Shown piece by piece: positions 8,637 through 16,395 of a stretch of DNA of 40,715 nucleotides; the stretch's first letter is position 1; every line of letters starts with the position of its first letter. The translations under genes and the position numbers were made by a program. The notes beneath the pieces are model-generated. The model saw only the letters and a list, made by a program, of their open reading frames with translations, did no database searches and had not been told where the DNA came from. The stretch covers positions 1 to 40,715 of the forward strand of contig CAMBIM010000004.1 of the NCBI GenBank assembly GCA_945867505.1, written 5' to 3'. Source of the DNA: Chitinophaga pinensis (GTDB taxonomy: Bacteria; Bacteroidota; Bacteroidia; Chitinophagales; LD1).

Positions 8637-8685
8637 GCCACTAATCACACGAATTGTTACAAAAATAATTCGTGTAATTAGTGGC
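8637..8685. repeat. 19-bp inverted repeat (one G:U/mismatch position) with 11-nt loop, upstream of the 1075-aa gene
   Basis: Left arm GCCACTAATCACACGAATT (8637-8655), right arm AATTCGTGTAATTAGTGGC (8667-8685). Read directly from the sequence. Confidence 0.9.
8660..8667 (-). promoter_or_regulatory. Possible Bacteroidota -7 promoter box (TATTTTTG on minus strand) in the loop of the inverted repeat
   Basis: Reverse complement of CAAAAATA is TATTTTTG, matching TAnnTTTG; about 36 bp upstream of the 5397..8624 start codon. No clean TTTG -33 box at the usual spacing. Confidence 0.3.
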
Positions 8686-8778
8686 TTATTTTTAAAGTTT
8701 AAATTTGATACTACATTAAACAGTAAATATTATACGTAACTGTTTGTAAAGCGTATTTCATCCGTTAAAACATTTCAC

Positions 8779-9276
8779 ATGAATAGAATACCTGTCCTTT
8801 TTATTGTTTGCCTGTTGGTGTTGGCTTTATCCAGCTGCCACTTTAAAGAGAAACGCGCCAAGCAATACCATGATGAAGTTTTGCAAAGTGTGCAAGCGGT
8901 AATTGATAACTCGCTGGAGTATGGCGATGGCATACAGAGCTACGAAAAAGCGCGTGCATTACAAGCGCACGAAAAGTATTCGGCATTGGTAAACAGTACG
9001 TTTACTAAAATTGAAACGCTGAAAGATTTTGAAGGCGATACTACCATGGAGCATTACAGCAAAGAGTTACTCGGCTTTTATAAAACTACCTTGAACGGTG
9101 AGCTTCAACCTTTTTTACAATCGGTAAAAGCAGAAGCATTTTCGCCCGAAGAAACGCTTGTGGCAGATTCGTTGATGAGCAAACTAACCATGACCGAAAG
9201 CCTGTATTGGGAACGCTTTAACTGGGCAGAAAAAAAATTTTATAATGAAGAGAGTATTGGGAAAGTGGAGAAGTGA
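8779..9276 (+). CDS. Putative lipoprotein of unknown function
   Basis: 165 aa; hydrophobic N-terminus ending in lipobox-like LALSSC. Confidence 0.75.
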   Translation: MNRIPVLFIVCLLVLALSSCHFKEKRAKQYHDEVLQSVQAVIDNSLEYGDGIQSYEKARALQAHEKYSALVNSTFTKIETLKDFEGDTTMEHYSKELLGFYKTTLNGELQPFLQSVKAEAFSPEETLVADSLMSKLTMTESLYWERFNWAEKKFYNEESIGKVEK

Positions 9277-9957
9277 TTAAGCATCAAACTTATACCCAAT
9301 CCCCTTGATGGTTTTAAAGTAATCGTCACCTATTTTTTCGCGCAGCTTGCGGATGTGTACGTCAATAGTGCGGTCGCCCACAATAGTATCGGTACCCCAA
9401 ACCTTGCTTAATATTTCTTCGCGTTTAAAAACTCTGCCGGGTTTAGAAATAAGCAGGTTCATTAGTTCAAACTCTTTGCGCGGCAACGAAATTTCTTTAC
9501 CTGCTTTAATAACTAAATAACGTTCGCGGTCAATTTCAATATCGCCTACAATGTGCTTGCCTGTGGCATCGTCAGTTTCTAACCTGCGCAGCAAGGCGCG
9601 TATACGGCTGATAAAAACTCGCGGCTTAATAGGCTTGGTAATGTAATCATCGGCACCTACTTCAAATCCTGCAATTTGCGAGTAGTCTTCATCACGCGCG
9701 GTAAGGAAAGTAATGATAGTGTTTTTGAACTCCGGTATGTTACGTAATTCGCGGCAGGTTTCTATGCCATCCATCTTGGGCATCATCAGGTCAAGAATAA
9801 TCAGGTGCGGGTTCATCTTCTTAGCCAGTTGAATGGCCTCTACGCCATTCTGCGCGGTGTATACCCAAAAACCTTCTTTCTCCAAATTGTACTTCATAAA
9901 ATCAAGCACATCAGTTTCATCGTCTACCAGTAAAATTTTAAAATCATTTACTTCCAT
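9277..9957 (-). CDS. DNA-binding response regulator, OmpR/PhoB family
   Basis: Receiver domain (VDDETD, LIILDLMMPKMDG, FLTARDE, GADDYITKP) plus winged-helix C-terminus (LPRKEFELMNLLISKPGRVFKREEILSKVWG...IDVHIRKLREKIG). Confidence 0.96.
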   Translation of the reverse strand: MEVNDFKILLVDDETDVLDFMKYNLEKEGFWVYTAQNGVEAIQLAKKMNPHLIILDLMMPKMDGIETCRELRNIPEFKNTIITFLTARDEDYSQIAGFEVGADDYITKPIKPRVFISRIRALLRRLETDDATGKHIVGDIEIDRERYLVIKAGKEISLPRKEFELMNLLISKPGRVFKREEILSKVWGTDTIVGDRTIDVHIRKLREKIGDDYFKTIKGIGYKFDA

Positions 9958-10195
9958 AGCTCATAATATTTCCCCGCAATAGTAACCTTACAATGTTAAG
10001 CAAAGGTTATGATATATTTAATATAGGTGGGCATTAAAGAGAGAATTTTAACACATGGAGACATAGATAGTATCACAGAGAAATTAACTCGGCTGCTAAA
10101 ACCATATTCTCGGTGTAAAGAATTCATATTTCGATTGTAATCTTCTATTCATAGATTCTAAAAGTTACATTTATAATATACAAAACACTTTTGTT

Positions 10196-10798
10196 ATGAA
10201 AAAATTCATACTCTTTTTATCTCTACTCGCTGTTTCCTTCCTGGTGTTACCCGCACAGAATGTTTCGGACCTTGATGCTTTTGAAAAAGCCATTAAGCCC
10301 GGCACGGTGTTGACTTACGATGTAGAAATGAGCGGAAAGAAGTACCAGTTTATTGCTACGCTTAAAAAAGTGGGCGATGAAATTGTATTTGACTGGAACA
10401 CAAGCGCACCCGAAAACAAAAAGGGTAGCATAACCATCAGTGCGGGTGCTAATGCTAAAGCAGATGCTTTGTTTAATTTATTTAAAGAAGGAGCAACAAA
10501 CTTAGATAAAGAAATTTCGGTGTTCATCAGCCGCAAAATGTTTAACGATGTTTCTACTACTTCTGCCACCAACATTAAAATTAACGGAGCAAGCGACACC
10601 GCTACAGTAATGAGCAATACTATCAGCGAGTTTAACTTTAATTTGAACGGAAACCTGGTGGCTATTCCCGGTTGGGAGTTGCAAGGAGGAAGTGATATTA
10701 ATTATACCATAGACGTTATCGAGTCAACTAAGTTTCCTATTATTTATAGAATTGATTTGGGCTGGACAATGCAGTTATCTGAAGTAAAAAATCCGTAG
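10196..10798 (+). CDS. Secreted hypothetical protein
   Basis: 200 aa, signal peptide MKKFILFLSLLAVSFLVLPAQ; no recognised catalytic motif. Confidence 0.7.
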   Translation: MKKFILFLSLLAVSFLVLPAQNVSDLDAFEKAIKPGTVLTYDVEMSGKKYQFIATLKKVGDEIVFDWNTSAPENKKGSITISAGANAKADALFNLFKEGATNLDKEISVFISRKMFNDVSTTSATNIKINGASDTATVMSNTISEFNFNLNGNLVAIPGWELQGGSDINYTIDVIESTKFPIIYRIDLGWTMQLSEVKNP

Positions 10799-10841
10799 TT
10801 GTATAATACTATACACAAACGCGGTTATGCCGTTAATTAAA

Positions 10842-10865
10842 GCCTCGCACCGTTCGGGGCATTTC
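10842..10865 (+). terminator. Possible weak rho-independent terminator
   Basis: GCCTCG(10842-10847)...CGGGGC(10855-10860), 6-bp stem with one wobble, followed by ATTTCTC; lies just after 10196..10798. Confidence 0.3.
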
Positions 10866-10882
10866 TCTTACTTGTCTTTCGA

Positions 10883-13120
10883 ATGCTTACGCTTTTAAAA
10901 GATATTTACTATTCCTTTCCATTACAATTGCTATTGCTTTCGTTTAAGAGGCATCAGTTTTTGCTTTTCTTTTGGGTGCTTTTGTTCGCTATTATAATTG
11001 GAAGAATTGGCGCGGGCATTGGCACACATTCCGTTTTGCTGGATCCTGAATATCTGGGAAACGTAGGCTATTTAAGTTTTGCTGTGGTGGGCATAGGCTT
11101 TGGTGCCATGTTTATTACCTGGAATGTGGTGATGTATATTTTGCACTCGCACCGGTTTCCGTTTATGGCAAGTCTGCAATACCCGCTGGGTATGTTTGTG
11201 CTGAACAACGCCATTATTCCGCTGGTGTTTCTAATCTCTTACTTTATAACGGTAGTTAACTTTCGTATCAAATACGAGTATCAAGGCTTTTGGCAAATAT
11301 TTTTTGAGTTGTTGGGCTTTGCCGCGGGTTTTGTTTTAATGATTTTGGTAACCGCTGTTTACTTCAACTTCACGAATAAAAACACTGGTAGCATTATTGA
11401 TGAAAATAAAGAGCGGATTTGGAAACGCAAAACCATGCGCAAGGTTCGGTATAATGAAACATTAGAGCCTGAGCAGTTTAACCGGGTAGATTATTACCTC
11501 ACCAACAAATTCAACATTCGACATACGCGAACCGTTGACCATTACGACCCGCTGTTGCATCAATTAGTTTTCCGCAGACACCACTGGAACGCGTTTATTG
11601 CTTTTGTTTTTTCGATAGTTGTTTTAACCTGTATGGGTTTCTTTCTAGAGAATCCGTTTTTTCAATTTCCTATTGCCGCAACTGGCTTTTTATTCTTGAG
11701 TTTATTGATGAGCATGTTCGGTATGTTCTTGTACTGGACCGGAGGATGGGGCTCTATGGCAGTATTGGTTTTTATGTTGTTCGCCAATTACCTTACGCAG
11801 TTTGATGTGTTTGGTTTTCAAAGCCGCGCCTATGGGTTAAACTACAATTTAAAGAAGGCTACCTACAATCTTGAAGCATTCCGCGAATTGAGTTCCGATT
11901 CGGCAATTGCTAGAGACAAATCTTACTTTCTACCCATATTAGAAAACTGGGCGCGCAAAAACACCGACCCTCGCAAGCCGTTCGAAAAACCAAAAATGTA
12001 TTTTGTAAATGTAAGTGGTGGTGGTTTGCGGGCGGCTATGTATTCTATGGTCACGTTGCAGCAATGCGATAGTTTGGCTAAGGGTAGTTTATTGGATAAA
12101 ACGTTTTTAATAAGCGGTGCATCAGGCGGTATGTTTGCCACTACCTATTTGCGCGAATTGTTTTTGCAGAAGAAAAATGGCTTCCCAATCAATTTATCTG
12201 AACATCAGTATGCCGAGAATGTTTCGAAAGATGTGCTGAACCCGATTGCGCTTTCTATTTTAAGTAACGATGTGCTGATTCCTTTCCACCGGTTTACGCT
12301 GGCAGATAAACGCTATAGTGTTGACCGAGGGTACATCTTCGAAAAGTTTTATTGCCAGAACACACAGTTCCCTTTCACCAAAACAATTGCTGATTACAAG
12401 GCCGATGAATACAATGCCAAAATTCCGTTGCTGATTTACCACACTACTATTATGAACGATTCTCGCAGGTATTACATCAGCCCGCATCCGGTTTCGTTTT
12501 TAATGCGACCGCATGGCAAAAAAGCGTTGGATAATAAAATGGAAATTGATGCTATTGACTTCGGTGCTTTCTTTAAAAAGCAAGCCAGCGATAGTTTACT
12601 GGTTACTTCCGCTATGCGTATGAACGCTACTTTTCCGTTCTTCTTTCCTAATTCTGCTTTGCCTAGCGAGCCTTCTACTTATGTAATGGATGGCGGTGCG
12701 CTCGATAATTTTGGGGTAGAAACCACGCTTCGTTTCCTGAACAGCTTTGGTGATTGGATAAACAAAAATACTAGCGGGGTGGTCATTATTCAAATTCGCG
12801 ATTCCGAAAAGTTTGAAGAGCCAAAATCATCAGACCAGAAAACAGTTTTTGCCCGTATTACCGATCCGCTCGGCACGGTGTACACCAATATGGAAAACAT
12901 GCAGGATTTTTTAACCGATTACCGGTTGGATGAAATGAGCGAAGAACTGCGCGGCAAATTACAGTTTGTATTGTTTGAATACACTACCGAAAAAGAAGAA
13001 GACAAAGCCGCCATGAGCCTGCACCTAACCACCCGCGATAAAAGCGATATCATGAAATCGGCCAAACGCCCGAATAACATGGCAGCGTTTAATAAGTTGA
13101 AGAGGTTGTTGGCAGAGTAG
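10883..13120 (+). CDS. Polytopic membrane protein fused to a patatin-like phospholipase domain
   Basis: 745 aa; multiple N-terminal TM segments, then GGGLRAA oxyanion-like motif, GASGG nucleophile elbow (Ser414, codon near 12122) and DGGALDN catalytic-Asp motif (Asp603, codon 12689-12691). Confidence 0.8.
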   Translation: MLTLLKDIYYSFPLQLLLLSFKRHQFLLFFWVLLFAIIIGRIGAGIGTHSVLLDPEYLGNVGYLSFAVVGIGFGAMFITWNVVMYILHSHRFPFMASLQYPLGMFVLNNAIIPLVFLISYFITVVNFRIKYEYQGFWQIFFELLGFAAGFVLMILVTAVYFNFTNKNTGSIIDENKERIWKRKTMRKVRYNETLEPEQFNRVDYYLTNKFNIRHTRTVDHYDPLLHQLVFRRHHWNAFIAFVFSIVVLTCMGFFLENPFFQFPIAATGFLFLSLLMSMFGMFLYWTGGWGSMAVLVFMLFANYLTQFDVFGFQSRAYGLNYNLKKATYNLEAFRELSSDSAIARDKSYFLPILENWARKNTDPRKPFEKPKMYFVNVSGGGLRAAMYSMVTLQQCDSLAKGSLLDKTFLISGASGGMFATTYLRELFLQKKNGFPINLSEHQYAENVSKDVLNPIALSILSNDVLIPFHRFTLADKRYSVDRGYIFEKFYCQNTQFPFTKTIADYKADEYNAKIPLLIYHTTIMNDSRRYYISPHPVSFLMRPHGKKALDNKMEIDAIDFGAFFKKQASDSLLVTSAMRMNATFPFFFPNSALPSEPSTYVMDGGALDNFGVETTLRFLNSFGDWINKNTSGVVIIQIRDSEKFEEPKSSDQKTVFARITDPLGTVYTNMENMQDFLTDYRLDEMSEELRGKLQFVLFEYTTEKEEDKAAMSLHLTTRDKSDIMKSAKRPNNMAAFNKLKRLLAE

Positions 13121-13126
13121 TCTCTG

Positions 13127-13567
13127 TTAAACCAACCTGCGGTGGTAATTTATTTGCCCTAAATGGTAACTCAAATGCATCAGCATATACAGCAACATTT
13201 GTTCGGTGCTTACTACTTTATCCTGCATTAAAAGAGGGTAATCTTTTTTATAATCTTCAGCAGATAATTTACCAAGCGTATCTTTAACCAGTTCAGCTAC
13301 TTCGTTAAGGTCTGCAATTAGTTTTGCGCGCGATATATTTTTAGCGCTGAATTCTACTTCCCGCGTTCTTACATAACCGGTGTTGCCTAGGGTGGCACCA
13401 ATAAAATGATTGATGTTGCCAATTAAATGTAGGCAAAGGTTACCGGCACTGTTGCTTACTTCATTTTTGGTTACCCATAAATCAGCTTCGTTTTTATACA
13501 GATTAATTTCTGTTTTCAGCTTTAGCAACTCGCGCGTGTAAAACTCCGGAAGGGTTTGGTGTAACAT
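13127..13567 (-). CDS. DinB-like / DUF1572-type four-helix protein
   Basis: 146 aa; LCLHLIGNINHFIGATLG and MLLYMLMHLSYHLGQINYHRRL match the DinB-type His motif pattern. Confidence 0.75.
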   Translation of the reverse strand: MLHQTLPEFYTRELLKLKTEINLYKNEADLWVTKNEVSNSAGNLCLHLIGNINHFIGATLGNTGYVRTREVEFSAKNISRAKLIADLNEVAELVKDTLGKLSAEDYKKDYPLLMQDKVVSTEQMLLYMLMHLSYHLGQINYHRRLV

Positions 13568-13624
13568 GATGTCTTATTTTATTACGAAGGAAGTAAATCA
13601 TCTTCACTTTAAGCGGGTAAATTT

Positions 13625-13632
13625 TATTTTTG
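13625..13632 (+). promoter_or_regulatory. Candidate -7 box TATTTTTG upstream of the epimerase gene
   Basis: Matches TAnnTTTG 21 bp before the likely ATG at 13653; no convincing -33 TTTG at 19-21 bp spacing. Confidence 0.3.
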
Positions 13633-13652
13633 GCAGCATTCAAAAAAACAAA

Positions 13653-14651
13653 ATGGCAATAAAGAGTTTAATTACCGGAGGCGCAGGTTTTATTGGCGCG
13701 CATGTTACCAACGAGTTGATTCAACTGGGGCACGAAGTAATTGTGCTGGACGACTTAAGCGGAGGCTTTGAAGAAAACGTAAACCGGAAAGCGAAGTTTA
13801 TTAAAGGTTCTATTCTGGATAATGCGCTTATCGAAAAGCTTTTTGAAGAAAATAAATTCGATTACGTATACCATTTAGCCGCCTATGCAGCAGAAGGGTT
13901 GAGCCATTTTATTAAGCACTTTAATTACAACAACAACCTAATTGGCAGCGTTAATCTCATCAATCAATCTATTAAACATAAAGTAAAATGCTTTGTGTTT
14001 ACTTCATCTATTGCAGTGTATGGTGCCGGTAAGCCACCGCTGAAAGAAGATATGATTCCTGTTCCTGAAGACCCGTATGGCATAGCTAAGTATGCTGTAG
14101 AAATGGAATTGCGTGTAAGCCACGAAATGTTCGGACTGAACTATGTGGTTTTCCGCCCGCACAATGTATATGGCGAATATCAAAACCTTGGAGACCGCTA
14201 CCGCAACGTAGTAGGCATCTTTATGAACCAACTAATGCAAGGCAAACAACTTTCGGTATTTGGTGATGGTATGCAAACGCGCGCCTTTAGTTACATTGGT
14301 GATATTGCTCCGCAAATTGCTAACTGTGTAAACGTAGCTGCTGCGCAAAATCAAATTATAAATGTTGGGGCTGATAAAGATTACAGCGTAAAAGAATTGG
14401 CAAGCACCGTAATGGAAGCCATGAACATAAAAGGTGAGTTACGCTACTTATCTGCACGCAACGAAGTGTTGCATGCTTACAGCGACCACTCTAAAGCAAA
14501 GGCAATTTTTGGTGACTCGGCTAATACTTCGCTTATAGATGGTTTAAAGAAAATGGAAGCATGGGCAAAATCAACCGGTATTAAAAAGAGCGCAAAGTTT
14601 GAGAACATAGAATTGACCGAAAAGCTTCCTTCGTTCTGGTTAGAAGACTAA
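13653..14651 (+). CDS. NAD-dependent epimerase/dehydratase (UDP-glucose 4-epimerase-like, extended SDR)
   Basis: TGGAGFIGAHV Rossmann motif, YHLAA, SSIAVYG, DPYGIAKYAVE (YxxxK), RPHNVYG. Start set at MAIKSLITGGAG; the ORF track extends upstream to 13566. Confidence 0.92.
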   Translation: MAIKSLITGGAGFIGAHVTNELIQLGHEVIVLDDLSGGFEENVNRKAKFIKGSILDNALIEKLFEENKFDYVYHLAAYAAEGLSHFIKHFNYNNNLIGSVNLINQSIKHKVKCFVFTSSIAVYGAGKPPLKEDMIPVPEDPYGIAKYAVEMELRVSHEMFGLNYVVFRPHNVYGEYQNLGDRYRNVVGIFMNQLMQGKQLSVFGDGMQTRAFSYIGDIAPQIANCVNVAAAQNQIINVGADKDYSVKELASTVMEAMNIKGELRYLSARNEVLHAYSDHSKAKAIFGDSANTSLIDGLKKMEAWAKSTGIKKSAKFENIELTEKLPSFWLED

Positions 14652-14656
14652 TTATT

Positions 14657-14684
14657 AGTGAATAGTAAATAGCGAGTGGTGAGT
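14657..14684. repeat. Degenerate 7-bp tandem repeat, four units
   Basis: AGTGAAT-AGTAAAT-AGCGAGT-GGTGAGT between the epimerase stop and the next start. Confidence 0.6.
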
Positions 14685-14696
14685 ATTAACAGCCCA

Positions 14697-15788
14697 ATGA
14701 AGAGAGTATTATACATTGCCATGCATCGCCAGCACCGTTCGCCTTCGCAGCGGTTTAGGTTTGAGCAGTATCTTGAGTTTTTAAAACAGAACGGTTACGA
14801 TTACGATTTCTCGTTTCTAATTTCACCCGAAGACGATAAAATATTTTACTCGCCTGGTAATACTTTTAAGAAGGGAGTAGTTTTCTTGAAATGCTTTTTC
14901 AAGCGATTGAAAGATGTGCTGAATGCCAACAGCTACGATATTATCTTCATTCAGCGCGAGGCTTTTATGACTGGCACTACTTATTTCGAAAAGCAATTTG
15001 CACGCAGCAGAGCCAAAGTAATTTTCGATTTTGATGATTCTATCTGGATGCAAAACGTATCGGATGCCAACAAGAAGTTTAGCTTTTTGAAAGATGCTTC
15101 TAAGACTTCAAAAATTATTGCCTTAAGCGATATGATTTTTGCAGGCAATCAGTATTTGGCAGACTATGCCAAGCCCTTTAACAGCAATATCCGCATCGTT
15201 CCTACTACTATTGATACCGAAGAATATCAGCGAATGACTTTACCGCAGGACGATAAGGTTTGTATTGGCTGGAGCGGAAGTATTACTACCATTCAGCACT
15301 TTAAATTTGCTGTGCCTGCGCTTTTAAAAGTAAAACAGAAGTATGGCAACCGCATTAAGGTAAAAGTAATTGGAGATGCTAATTACAAGAACGATGAGCT
15401 GGACGTTATCAGCATGGACTGGAGCAAACAGGACGAACTGAAAGAACTCTCAAGTTTCGATATTGGCCTAATGCCATTGCCCGATGATGAATGGGCTAAA
15501 GGCAAATGTGGCTTAAAAGGTTTGCAATACATGGCTTTGGAAATTCCAACCATTATGTCACCCGTGGGCGTAAACAGCCAAATAATCCAAAGCGGAGTAA
15601 ACGGCTACTTGGCTACAACTGACGATGAATATGTAACCGCCATTTCTACATTAATTGAAAATGAAATACTGCGCAAAAAAATAGGCGTTGAGGGAAGAAG
15701 AACTGTGGTAGAAAAGTTTTCGGTTAATGCGCTTCAGCAAAAATACTTGCAGTATTACAACGAACTTACTTCAACAACTGCTCAATAG
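14697..15788 (+). CDS. Glycosyltransferase (GT4/GT1-like)
   Basis: Start set at MKRVLYIAMHRQHRSPSQRFRFEQYLEFLKQNGYDYDF; C-terminal GWSGSITT, GLMPLPDDEWAKGKCGLKGLQYMALEIPTIMSPVGVNSQII. ORF track begins at upstream GTG 14676. Confidence 0.88.
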   Translation: MKRVLYIAMHRQHRSPSQRFRFEQYLEFLKQNGYDYDFSFLISPEDDKIFYSPGNTFKKGVVFLKCFFKRLKDVLNANSYDIIFIQREAFMTGTTYFEKQFARSRAKVIFDFDDSIWMQNVSDANKKFSFLKDASKTSKIIALSDMIFAGNQYLADYAKPFNSNIRIVPTTIDTEEYQRMTLPQDDKVCIGWSGSITTIQHFKFAVPALLKVKQKYGNRIKVKVIGDANYKNDELDVISMDWSKQDELKELSSFDIGLMPLPDDEWAKGKCGLKGLQYMALEIPTIMSPVGVNSQIIQSGVNGYLATTDDEYVTAISTLIENEILRKKIGVEGRRTVVEKFSVNALQQKYLQYYNELTSTTAQ

Positions 15789-16329
15789 TTTTAGGGAGCC
15801 ATTCGTGTTCCAATTGCTGGACTTTTTCAGAAATACCTCCTGCGGTATCAGCAGCATCAACCGGAACTTTCTTCTGTAAAATCACTTCGCCTTCATCATA
15901 CTTCTCGTTTACAAAATGAATGGTAATTCCTGTTTCTGCTTCTTTAGCTGCCAATACGGCTTCGTGCACTTTTTTGCCGTACATACCCTTGCCGCCATGT
16001 TTAGGCAACAAGGCGGGATGAATATTGATAATTCGCTTCGGAAATTTTTGAATTACAAAAGCAGGAACAAGTTGAAGAAACCCTGCTAATACAACTAAAT
16101 CAATATTCAACGAGTTCAGCAATTTGTTCATGCTTTCCTCATTGCCCCAAAAATTCTTGCTTACAATGGCCGAAATAATTTTGTGTTGATGCGCAATTTT
16201 AATTACTCCTGCTTCTGGGTTATTGGTAACAACTATGGCTACTTTAATAGCAGAACTATTTTTAAAATACTCAATAATGGCTTGGGCATTGCTTCCGTTT
16301 CCGCTGGCAAGAATGGCGATGTTCTTCAT
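15766..16329 (-). CDS. purN: Phosphoribosylglycinamide formyltransferase
   Basis: 187 aa; MKNIAILASGNGSNAQAI, NIHPALLPKHGGKGMYGKKVHEAVLAAKEAETGITIHFVNEKYDEGEVILQ are PurN signatures. Confidence 0.95.
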   Translation of the reverse strand: MKNIAILASGNGSNAQAIIEYFKNSSAIKVAIVVTNNPEAGVIKIAHQHKIISAIVSKNFWGNEESMNKLLNSLNIDLVVLAGFLQLVPAFVIQKFPKRIINIHPALLPKHGGKGMYGKKVHEAVLAAKEAETGITIHFVNEKYDEGEVILQKKVPVDAADTAGGISEKVQQLEHEWLPKTIEQLLK

Positions 16330-16344
16330 GCCTATAAAAATAAC

Positions 16345-16370
16345 AAGAGCCCCGCTGTAACGGGGCTCTT
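16345..16370 (-). terminator. Rho-independent terminator of the T9SS gene
   Basis: Perfect 10-bp stem AAGAGCCCCG/CGGGGCTCTT with 6-nt loop; followed on the minus strand by GTTATTTTTA. Sits between the 16396..19854 stop and the purN start. Confidence 0.75.
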
Positions 16371-16395
16371 ATTTTCAACAAAAGTATTTTGCAGC

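Noticed and set aside
10883-13120. Patatin protein as part of a CBASS-type defence system
   Set aside because: No CD-NTase, ubiquitin-like or other defence partner is visible nearby; neighbours are housekeeping or surface genes.
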